Shown: piece by piece, positions 57,727 to 64,000 of the stretch
How the letters are laid out: each line of letters opens with the position of its first letter
Numbering within the stretch: the stretch's first letter is position 1
Assembly: GCA_944383495.1 (NCBI GenBank)
Contig: CALWPT010000032.1
Location: forward strand, 1-64,000
DNA length: 64,000 nt
From: an uncultured Clostridia bacterium
Lineage (GTDB): Bacteria > Bacillota > Clostridia > Oscillospirales > Acutalibacteraceae
Reading direction: 5' to 3'
Notes under the pieces: model-generated
Seen by the model: the letters and a program-made list of their open reading frames with translations, nothing else
Told to the model about the DNA's origin: nothing
Database searches by the model: none
Position numbers and translations under genes: made by a program

Positions 57727-58446
57727 ATGGAGCGGAATCAACGAACAATCCTATGGAGGAAACTCGTCGGCGTTAGCCTTCTGGCCTTATCAGCGGCCGG
57801 ACTGGTTTACGCCGGCGCTGTATATGGCGGACGCATAATCGCGTTTATTTCTGATGGAACGCAGTTTCGCGCATGGGTGAAGGCGCAGGGAATATGGGGA
57901 CGTTTCGCCATGATGGGGATTATGGCGGTTCAAATTATACTGGCATTTTTGCCGGGCGAACCAGTGGAAATTGCCGCGGGCTTTGCTTTCGGCCCCGTGG
58001 AGGGGGCTGTGCTGTGTCTTGCAGGCGCGGCGGCGGGCTCTGCCGTTGTGTTTTTTCTGGTCCGGCTTTTGGGAATGAGGGTAGCAACGCTGTTCATTAC
58101 CAAGGAAAAGTTTCAATCGATTTCCTTTATGCGGAGCACCAAATGCCTGCATCTTCTGACTTTTGTTTTATTTTTTATACCTGGTTCTCCTAAGGATGTG
58201 CTGACCTATTTTATGGGACTCACGCCTATGAAGGCGGCCGTATTCCTGCCCTTGTCAACGGCCGCTCGAATTCCTTCGGTTTTTACCTCCACCGTGGGCG
58301 GTTCCGCTATGGGGGAGGGGAACTTTTGGTTTGCGGCGTTGGTTTTTGGGGCGACAGCGCTCATCAGCCTGGGGGGGATCTGGGCGTACCGGCAGGTCTG
58401 CAAACGGGAGAAAGGAGAGGCGCAGGGGCCTCTTGAGGAGAAATGA
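57727..58446 (+). CDS. TVP38/TMEM64 (VTT-domain) membrane protein
   Basis: This 239-residue polytopic protein of the SNARE-associated/DedA-related VTT family has the hallmark FLPGEPVEIAAGFAFG near residue 75 and FIPGSPKDVLTYFMG near 150, plus a basic C-terminus. The family is linked to lipid scrambling or envelope maintenance, but the role here is unknown. Its stop overlaps the next start by four bases. Confidence 0.9.
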   Translation: MERNQRTILWRKLVGVSLLALSAAGLVYAGAVYGGRIIAFISDGTQFRAWVKAQGIWGRFAMMGIMAVQIILAFLPGEPVEIAAGFAFGPVEGAVLCLAGAAAGSAVVFFLVRLLGMRVATLFITKEKFQSISFMRSTKCLHLLTFVLFFIPGSPKDVLTYFMGLTPMKAAVFLPLSTAARIPSVFTSTVGGSAMGEGNFWFAALVFGATALISLGGIWAYRQVCKREKGEAQGPLEEK

Positions 58447-58925
58447 GTGAAATGCGCAGAACGGATAGGAAAGTAACGGCTTTTACGGAAATCGTGGAGA
58501 TCATGAAGGAATGCGACGTTTGCCGGATTGGATTTGCCGTTGGAAACGAGGCCTATATTGTTCCGCTTAATTTTGGCCTTAAATTGGAATTTGGGCGGCT
58601 GACGCTTTATTTTCATTGCGCTGCCGCGGGGCGTAAGCTAGAGCTTATGCGGCGGAATCCCCGGGTATGCTTTGAAATGGACCGGGCGCATCGTCTTATT
58701 ACCGGATCCATGGCCTGTCAATATTCTATGGAGTATGAGAGCGTTATGGGAGAAGGCAAGCTGGAGCTTATTCAGCAAGCGGAAGGAAAACGCAGGGGCT
58801 TGGAATGCATTATGGAGCATTATGAAAAAGGCCAGCGATTCTCCTTTGACAATGCACAGCTGGAAAGAGTCGAGGTGTTGAAGCTAACGGTGGATTCGTT
58901 GTCGGGTAAACGGGCGAGGAGGTGA
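58443..58925 (+). CDS. Pyridoxamine 5'-phosphate oxidase-family flavoprotein (Nim-like)
   Basis: This 160-residue split-barrel FMN protein resembles NimA-type 5-nitroimidazole reductases and related small flavoproteins: MRRTDRKV start, IVPLNFG, LYFHCAAAGRKLELMRRNPRVCFEM (about 57-81) and YESVMGEGKLE. Resistance function cannot be inferred from sequence alone. The start may be at 58443 (GGAG close by) or three codons later. It overlaps the TVP38 gene. Confidence 0.87.
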   Translation: MSEMRRTDRKVTAFTEIVEIMKECDVCRIGFAVGNEAYIVPLNFGLKLEFGRLTLYFHCAAAGRKLELMRRNPRVCFEMDRAHRLITGSMACQYSMEYESVMGEGKLELIQQAEGKRRGLECIMEHYEKGQRFSFDNAQLERVEVLKLTVDSLSGKRARR

Positions 58926-58974
58926 TCAGTCGCGGGCGGTTAGACTGCGGCTTGATTAAGCGACAGCGGTTCAT

Positions 58975-59015
58975 TAAACCCCACTGCCAGATCAATATCC
59001 GGCAGTGGGGTTTAA
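58975..59015. terminator. Bidirectional terminator between the Nim-like and P-type ATPase genes
   Basis: AAACCCCACTGCC and GGCAGTGGGGTTT form a strong stem between convergent genes. Confidence 0.88.
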
Positions 59016-59038
59016 TAAGCTTCAGATAAAAAACCACG

Positions 59039-61555
59039 TTATTCTTTCCTTTTGTTTTTGCTTCGCAGCACAGCCTTAACAGCCTCATACCATATCACAC
59101 AAAAGCATCCGGCGGCCAAAGCAGCCGTGGCCTGCGGCAAGGACAAGGGCGCCAGCTTTAAAAAGCTGTGCAGCGGTGAATATAAAACAATGCCAAGGCC
59201 TGCCAGCGTTCCAAAACAGATTCCCCAAAAAACCTTATCTTTCCGCAGCCGTTTGAAAGAGGAGAAAAGTCCGGCCCTGGCTGAGCTGCCTTCTAAAACC
59301 AAAAACAAATTGGCGATCAATAAAACAGTGAGCCCCATGGATCGGGCAATTTCAGCACCTTGGGTTTGCAGCGTGATAAAATAAAGCCCAAAGGAGACCG
59401 CGAACAAAGCCAAGCCCTGGATTACGCTTTTCAATAAAATCGGCCCGGTCAATAGCTTGCTCCCCGGCTTCCGGGGCGGACGGTTCATGATATCCGCTTC
59501 GGCGGGCTGCCGCTCTAACACAACGGAACAGGTGGGATCAATTACCAACTCCAATAGCACCACATGCAGGGGTAAAAGCAGCAGGGAAGCGGCGCCAATT
59601 CCCAATAATGGCGCCAGCAGAGAAGCAAGGGCAATGGGAATGTGAATGGCGAAAACATATCCCACGGCTTTTTGTATATTATCGAAAATTCGGCGGCCAT
59701 CCCGAATGGTATCCACAATGGTAGAAAAATTATCGTCCAGCAGGATCAGGTCGGCTGCCTCCCGGGATACATCGGAGCCGCGGCCGCCCATGGCAATTCC
59801 AATATCCGCATACTTCAGCGCTGGCGCGTCGTTCACGCCATCACCGGTCATAGCGACAACCTCGCCTACGCTGCGCAGCGCTTTTACAATCCGCATTTTG
59901 TGGGCGGGGGTCACACGGGAAAAAATATTGACGGTTTTGACTGCTTCAAGAAGCGTTTCTTCATCCATTTCTTCCAGCATATCGCCTGTAACGATCCTTC
60001 CGGCGTTGGGGATACCAACCTGCTTGGCAATTGCCCCGGCGGTCACGCCGTTATCTCCGGTGATCATCATGACCCGGACGCCAGCATGTAAACAGCGGGC
60101 AATATCCTCCTGGACGCCCGACCGAGGCGGATCGCTCAAGCCTACAAGCCCGCAGAATTCAAAAGAGCAATCTGTCAGCTTTGCGGGAATATCTTCTTCT
60201 CGCTCCAGCCGCGCATGGCCCACAGCGATCACCCGGAGGCCCTCGCGGGATAGGGCATCGGTCTTTCCCTGCACCTGGGAAAACGCTTCTTCTGATAATC
60301 CGCAAAGAGGCAGAAAGCGTTCGGGTGAGCCTTTAGCGGCAATTTGAATGCCGCTATCCTGCCGCCAGACATGGCCCATCATTTTGTTTTCGTTGGTGAA
60401 GGGGTATTCCTTTAAAAAGTCGCCGCTGAACAACTTGCCTGGCTCTAAATCATGCTTTTGGCAATAACGAAGCATCGCCTGCTCCATGGGATCATAGGCG
60501 TCGATTTCGCAAGCAAGCCCCATGGTTTCGCACATGGTTTTTTCATCGTGCTGGTACGGCCAGACCGACTGAACATCCATTTGATTCATGGTAATGGTGC
60601 CGGTTTTGTCGACGCACAGCACCGAAACCGCACCCAGGGTTTCCACCGAAGGGAGTCTTCGTACCAAAGAGTTTTTTTGGGCAAGGCGCCATGCACCCAT
60701 GGATAAAAACACCGTCAGAATAACTGGAAATTCTTCCGGAATCATAGCCATGGCCAATGTGATACCTGACAACACGCTTTGAACAAAGCGGCTTTTAAAC
60801 GGAAGATCTGACAAATTGAAGTACGTAATTACGCCGACCAATAAAAATAGAACGGCGGCAATGATGGCGCAGAGGGTTACTAGACGGCCGGTCTGTTTTT
60901 GCAGTGGCGTGGGCATGTCGGGCGCTTCCGCGACCTGCCGCCCAATTGTTCCGTATTCCGTGCGCAAGCCGGTTTGCGTTACCTCTACATAGGCGCTCCC
61001 CTGCAATACCATCGTTCCGGCATAACAGTGGTCTTTTTTCCAAACGTCCTTTTCCGATGAGTTCCTGTTGGTTTCATGCTTCCAAACGCCTTGTGCCTCC
61101 CCGGTGAGAGAGGATTCGTCTACGCACAGGTCGTTTTGGCGCAGAATTTTTCCGTCGGCGGGGATTTTCACACCCTCCTCCAGCAGCATGATATCGCCGG
61201 GGACCAGTTCCTCACTGTTGACCGTGACCGTTTGGCCGTTCCGGATCACGCTGATTTTAGGCGCGGACAAATCCTTCAGCGCTTTTAAGGTTTTATCTGT
61301 TTTCCATTCCTGCACGGTTTCAATCCCGATAACGCCGGCTACGAAAACAAGCATAATCGCGCCGTCCCGCGGTTCGCCCAAAATAAAATATATAACGGCG
61401 GCAATGAAAAGCAGCAGAAACATCGGTTCAGTAATGACGTCTATTATTTTGCGAAAAAGGCTGTTTTTTTTCACAGGCGCCAACTGGTTTTTTCCGTGCT
61501 GCTCCTGGCGTTTTTTCACTTCCAGATCCGAAAGGCCCTTGTAAGGCAGGGACAT
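59039..61555 (-). CDS. P-type cation ATPase under NiCo riboswitch control
   Basis: This 838-residue protein has the P2-type domain order. Its motifs are TGEA (151-154), the phosphorylated Asp316 in DKTGT, KGS near 408 and TGDGVND (570-576). The fourth-helix signature is PEEFP (273-277) instead of PEGLP or CPC. The sixth-helix region reads ELVIDPTCS (669-677) where Ca2+ pumps have NLVTDG. No N-terminal metal-binding CxxC domain is present. The NiCo-type riboswitch upstream indicates export of Co2+, Ni2+ or Fe2+, rather than Ca2+; this is inference. AGGAGGAAT precedes the ATG. Confidence 0.92.
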   Translation of the reverse strand: MSLPYKGLSDLEVKKRQEQHGKNQLAPVKKNSLFRKIIDVITEPMFLLLFIAAVIYFILGEPRDGAIMLVFVAGVIGIETVQEWKTDKTLKALKDLSAPKISVIRNGQTVTVNSEELVPGDIMLLEEGVKIPADGKILRQNDLCVDESSLTGEAQGVWKHETNRNSSEKDVWKKDHCYAGTMVLQGSAYVEVTQTGLRTEYGTIGRQVAEAPDMPTPLQKQTGRLVTLCAIIAAVLFLLVGVITYFNLSDLPFKSRFVQSVLSGITLAMAMIPEEFPVILTVFLSMGAWRLAQKNSLVRRLPSVETLGAVSVLCVDKTGTITMNQMDVQSVWPYQHDEKTMCETMGLACEIDAYDPMEQAMLRYCQKHDLEPGKLFSGDFLKEYPFTNENKMMGHVWRQDSGIQIAAKGSPERFLPLCGLSEEAFSQVQGKTDALSREGLRVIAVGHARLEREEDIPAKLTDCSFEFCGLVGLSDPPRSGVQEDIARCLHAGVRVMMITGDNGVTAGAIAKQVGIPNAGRIVTGDMLEEMDEETLLEAVKTVNIFSRVTPAHKMRIVKALRSVGEVVAMTGDGVNDAPALKYADIGIAMGGRGSDVSREAADLILLDDNFSTIVDTIRDGRRIFDNIQKAVGYVFAIHIPIALASLLAPLLGIGAASLLLLPLHVVLLELVIDPTCSVVLERQPAEADIMNRPPRKPGSKLLTGPILLKSVIQGLALFAVSFGLYFITLQTQGAEIARSMGLTVLLIANLFLVLEGSSARAGLFSSFKRLRKDKVFWGICFGTLAGLGIVLYSPLHSFLKLAPLSLPQATAALAAGCFCVIWYEAVKAVLRSKNKRKE

Positions 61556-61670
61556 GGATCATTCCTCCTGTTCATATAATAGATTCATAGCTTTGTTGTG
61601 TCATACGCTTTTTCAGCCACGTCGCCGGACGAAAATTAGCAGAAATATCCCGCTTATGTACTGCATCTAT

Positions 61671-61708
61671 AAAAATACCTGCGGGAACAGAATCACTGTC
61701 CCGCAGGT
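61671..61708 (-). terminator. Riboswitch-controlled terminator upstream of the P-type ATPase
   Basis: On the minus strand ACCTGCGGGACAG pairs with CTGTTCCCGCAGGT (one bulge) and is followed by TTTTT. The 5' arm is also the last conserved part of the aptamer, so ligand binding would prevent termination. Confidence 0.92.
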
Positions 61709-61786
61709 ACCTGCTTCAATTCCTGCTGCCCGAAGGCCCGGCTCCATGCCGCTTGCATATCGGCATTGCCTGCTCAGCTTGAACTG
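61688..61786 (-). promoter_or_regulatory. NiCo (czcD) riboswitch aptamer
   Basis: On the minus strand the conserved core is present in order: CTGAGCAGGCAATG, a hairpin (ATGCCG/CGGCAT), GGAGCCGGGC, a UUCG-closed hairpin, GCAGCAG, a hairpin (GCAGG/CCTGC) and GGGACAG. This is the four-helix architecture of the NiCo/czcD riboswitch, which binds Co2+ and Ni2+, with Fe2+ also reported. The closing helix P1 (CAG-UCA-CU with AG-UGA-CUG) contains bulges. It overlaps the terminator, so it is an ON switch for the P-type ATPase. Confidence 0.93.
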
Positions 61787-61831
61787 TATTTTCGTCGCAA
61801 GGGGTGTATATGCAGTGCAAAGAATAGCTTT

Positions 61832-61861
61832 AGTCTATCATATGCTTTTTCTATTAGTCAA
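61832..61861 (-). promoter_or_regulatory. Candidate promoter of the riboswitch-P-type ATPase transcript
   Basis: On the minus strand TTGACT and TAGACT are separated by 18 bases, about 46 bases upstream of the aptamer. Confidence 0.5.
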
Positions 61862-61944
61862 GTGCAACTTTTACGCAGAGAATCGACTGTGTAGTTTTGA
61901 TAAAAGCATGGTAATTCCGGCAGGAATTTCTACAAAATTCAGTA

Positions 61945-61973
61945 TTGATATTTTTTTAACAAAGTGGTATGAT
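61945..61973 (+). promoter_or_regulatory. Promoter of the ferredoxin-hydrogenase operon
   Basis: TTGATA and TATGAT are separated by 17 bases, 46 bases before the ferredoxin start. Confidence 0.75.
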
Positions 61974-62019
61974 GAATAAAAAGAAAATGCTTGGCAGCTT
62001 GGGTGAAAGGATGGGTTTT

Positions 62020-62265
62020 ATGGATATTTCGGTATGCATTGGCAGCTCCTGTCATTTACGGGGATCGTATGACATTATTAAGGGGCTGGAGGCGCTGATT
62101 GAGCAGCACGGACTACAGAATCAAATCAACCTTGCGGCGGCGTTTTGTCTTGGTAATTGCACAAATGGCGTAACCATTAAGGTGAATGACCGGATTGTCA
62201 CCGGCGTCAGCACAGAAAATCTTCCTCAGGTGTTCAAAGAGCATGTGCTGAAGGCGTTATCGTAA
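62020..62265 (+). CDS. Thioredoxin-like [2Fe-2S] ferredoxin
   Basis: This 81-residue single-domain protein resembles the NuoE/HydC C-terminal ferredoxin fold. The four cluster cysteines are in CIGSSC near the start and CLGNC near residue 43. I chose the ATG at 62020 with AAAGGATGGG upstream; upstream in-frame ATGs would overlap the promoter. It is 26 bases before the hydrogenase-like gene and likely donates or accepts electrons for it. Confidence 0.88.
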   Translation: MDISVCIGSSCHLRGSYDIIKGLEALIEQHGLQNQINLAAAFCLGNCTNGVTIKVNDRIVTGVSTENLPQVFKEHVLKALS

Positions 62266-62291
62266 TTTTGGTTTAGGAAGGGGAGAGCGGC

Positions 62292-63977
62292 ATGAGCGTT
62301 CTACAATTGAAAAAGGCCAATTGCAGGGACTGTTATAAATGCATCCGCAGCTGTCCTATCAAGTCGATTGAAGTGGTGGATCACCAGGCGCAGATTATTG
62401 AAAACGACTGCGTTTTGTGTGGAAGCTGCGTGCTGGCCTGTCCTCAAAATGCCAAAGAAGTCCGCAACGACGTGGGTAAGGTGAAAGAGCTGCTGGCTGG
62501 GGAACTTCCGGTGATTGCCAGCGTTGCTCCTTCATTCATTGCCGATTTTGCTGTAAGCGGCATTGGTGAATTTCGGGAATCTCTGCAAAAGCTGGGCTTT
62601 GCCGGTGCGGAAGAAACCGCACAGGGCGCGTATATCGTCAAGAGTAAATATGAAAAGCTGATAGAGCATGCGTATAGCAGTGTTATTATTTCCTCCTGCT
62701 GCCATACGGTGTTGAAGCTCATCCAAAAATATTATCCGGAGCTGATCGGGAATATCGCCCCAGTGGTCACGCCCATGCAGGCCCACGCGAAGCTCTTGAA
62801 ATCCCAACACGCATGCCGGGTGGTTTTCATTGGCCCTTGCATTTCCAAGAAGGACGAGGCGGCCGGAAAGGATTCCGCTGTGGACGCGGTTTTAACCTTT
62901 GAAGAGGTCTATGACTGGCTGAAGGAGGAAGGCGTTTCTGTTGGAAGCGACCACGAGCTGGACGATAGCCGCAATATTTCCCGGTTTTTTCCGAAGGCCG
63001 GCGGAATTTTGGAAACCATGGAAAAATCCCTTGCATATCGGTACATAACGGTGGATGGCATGGAAGACTGCATGGAAGCCCTCAACGAGCTGCGCCAGGG
63101 TAAGCTGGAGCATTGCTTTATTGAGATGAGCGCCTGTAAGGGGAGCTGCATCAACGGGCCCTCCATCCGCAAGCACGCGCAGAACCGCCTTCAGGCGACC
63201 CTGCGGGTGAATCAGTACGCTGACAGTCCCGAGCGGCGGGATTTTGGCGTGGAGGCGACATTTGAAACGGCGAAAACCTTTCAGGACGAATATGTGGATG
63301 TGGTCACGCCGGGAGAAAAGGCCATTCAGGATATTATGTATCAGATGGGCAAATTCAGCCCTGAGGATGAACTGAACTGCGGCACGTGCGGATACAATAC
63401 CTGCCGGGAAAAGGCCATTGCGGTATATTATGGTAAAGCGGACGTCAGCATGTGTCTGCCGTATATGAAAAAGCGGGCGGAATCCTTTTCCGATAAGATT
63501 ATCGACGCAAGCCCCAACGGAATCCTCACGGTGGATAAAAATTTGAATGTCCAGCAGGCAAACAGCGCGGCATGTGCGATCTTTAATCTCGGCGATCCGC
63601 GGGATATTGTGGGAAGCCCTGTTTCCCGATTTATGGATGAATTTGATTTCACCAAGGCCTTTGCCACCGAGCGAAAAAAAGCGGAGCAAAAGCTTTACTT
63701 AGCAGAATACGAAAAGTATGTGGAGCAGACCCTGGTGTATGACCGGGAGGATGAAATCGTTATTTGTCTTTTGAAGGATGTGACGGATCGGGAAAGGCAA
63801 ATTGACAAAATGAAAAAAAGCCGGGAAAGCGCCGCCGACATTGCCGGCAAAGTTATTGACAAACAAATGCGAGTGGTACAGGAAATCGCCTCCCTTCTGG
63901 GCGAAACCACGGCGGAAACTAAAATTGCCCTTTTGAAGCTGAAGGATACTACGCTGATGGAGGATGAAAAGCCATGA
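62292..63977 (+). CDS. PAS-containing [FeFe]-hydrogenase-like protein (putative sensory HydS type)
   Basis: This 561-residue protein has two N-terminal [4Fe-4S] ferredoxin motifs (Cys11/14/17/21 and Cys40/43/46/50). The H-cluster domain has SSCCH (136-137), GPCISKKDE (Cys183) and SACKGSC (Cys282 and Cys286). It is followed by a further [4Fe-4S] motif (Cys363, 366, 371, 388) and a PAS domain (about 400-505) ending in a coiled coil. The order matches putative sensory, group C-like hydrogenases. The motifs differ from those of catalytic enzymes (TSCCP and MPCxxKKxE). It is predicted to sense H2 or redox state. A new gene starts inside its stop codon. Confidence 0.92.
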   Translation: MSVLQLKKANCRDCYKCIRSCPIKSIEVVDHQAQIIENDCVLCGSCVLACPQNAKEVRNDVGKVKELLAGELPVIASVAPSFIADFAVSGIGEFRESLQKLGFAGAEETAQGAYIVKSKYEKLIEHAYSSVIISSCCHTVLKLIQKYYPELIGNIAPVVTPMQAHAKLLKSQHACRVVFIGPCISKKDEAAGKDSAVDAVLTFEEVYDWLKEEGVSVGSDHELDDSRNISRFFPKAGGILETMEKSLAYRYITVDGMEDCMEALNELRQGKLEHCFIEMSACKGSCINGPSIRKHAQNRLQATLRVNQYADSPERRDFGVEATFETAKTFQDEYVDVVTPGEKAIQDIMYQMGKFSPEDELNCGTCGYNTCREKAIAVYYGKADVSMCLPYMKKRAESFSDKIIDASPNGILTVDKNLNVQQANSAACAIFNLGDPRDIVGSPVSRFMDEFDFTKAFATERKKAEQKLYLAEYEKYVEQTLVYDREDEIVICLLKDVTDRERQIDKMKKSRESAADIAGKVIDKQMRVVQEIASLLGETTAETKIALLKLKDTTLMEDEKP

Positions 63978-64000
63978 GCAGTATCTGTATGGAGACTGGA
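63974..64000 (+). CDS. Start of a downstream gene, cut by the window end
   Basis: An ATG overlaps the hydrogenase-like stop (ATGA) and opens a frame of nine codons (MSSICMETG) to the window end. In similar operons a SpoIIE-type serine phosphatase follows; too little is visible here to say. Confidence 0.6.

Noticed and set aside
61556..61861. yybP-ykoY manganese riboswitch upstream of the P-type ATPase
   Set aside because: Conserved yybP-ykoY loops are absent, while every conserved NiCo block is present in order.

Overview
The window reads as chromosomal DNA of a strictly anaerobic, endospore-forming member of the Clostridia, most like the Oscillospirales (Ruminococcaceae/Oscillospiraceae). 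Evidence for sporulation is dense: a gerA-type germination operon, spoIIR, spoIVB, spo0A, yabP/yabQ and an alpha/beta SASP. Evidence for anaerobic life includes reverse rubrerythrin with a PerR-like regulator, a V/A-type ATPase, sodium-pump decarboxylase subunits and a putative sensory [FeFe]-hydrogenase. I see no phage, IS, integrase or CRISPR array. Gene density is high, and TTG and GTG starts are frequent where a strong Shine-Dalgarno supports them.

Layout. 0-7 kb: gerA and a fused gerB-gerC gene, then oadG-oadB without an alpha subunit, a lipoprotein and spoIIR. 7-14 kb: a two-gene SufC/SufB-like Fe-S module, perR-reverse rubrerythrin and a heterodimeric ABC exporter. 14-19 kb: two tRNA-Ser genes, spoIVB-spo0A, dusB-GNAT and rrf2-trxA. 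19-26 kb: a zinc-ribbon protein, an MTA/SAH nucleosidase and the Bacillus-like yabM-mazG-(HU)-rqcP-yabP-yabQ-divIC-yabR cluster. 26-34 kb: amidohydrolase plus an orphan class I fumarase alpha subunit, hpf, nitroreductase, an rRNA methyltransferase, a lipid kinase and CIRCE-controlled groES-groEL followed by a structured 350-base gap. 34-43 kb: a nine-gene V/A-ATPase operon on the minus strand. 43-50 kb: a Na/phosphate cotransporter, SASP and rpmG-secE-nusG-rplK-rplA, then rplJ-rplL with an L10 leader; rpoB does not follow. 50-59 kb: glgB, ispD-ispF, DUF3343-cysteine desulfurase, cdaA-cdaR, a TVP38 protein and a Nim-like flavoprotein. 59-64 kb: a P-type ATPase under a NiCo (czcD) riboswitch, then a ferredoxin, a PAS-containing [FeFe]-hydrogenase-like protein and the first codons of another gene.

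The points most worth follow-up are these. The GerB-GerC fusion carries an internal lipobox. SecE has four extra N-terminal membrane helices. The NiCo riboswitch drives a P-type ATPase with unusual membrane motifs (PEEFP, IDPTCS). There is a compact SmsCB-like Fe-S system, an orphan fumarase alpha subunit, a sensory hydrogenase operon and a hairpin-rich non-coding stretch after groEL.
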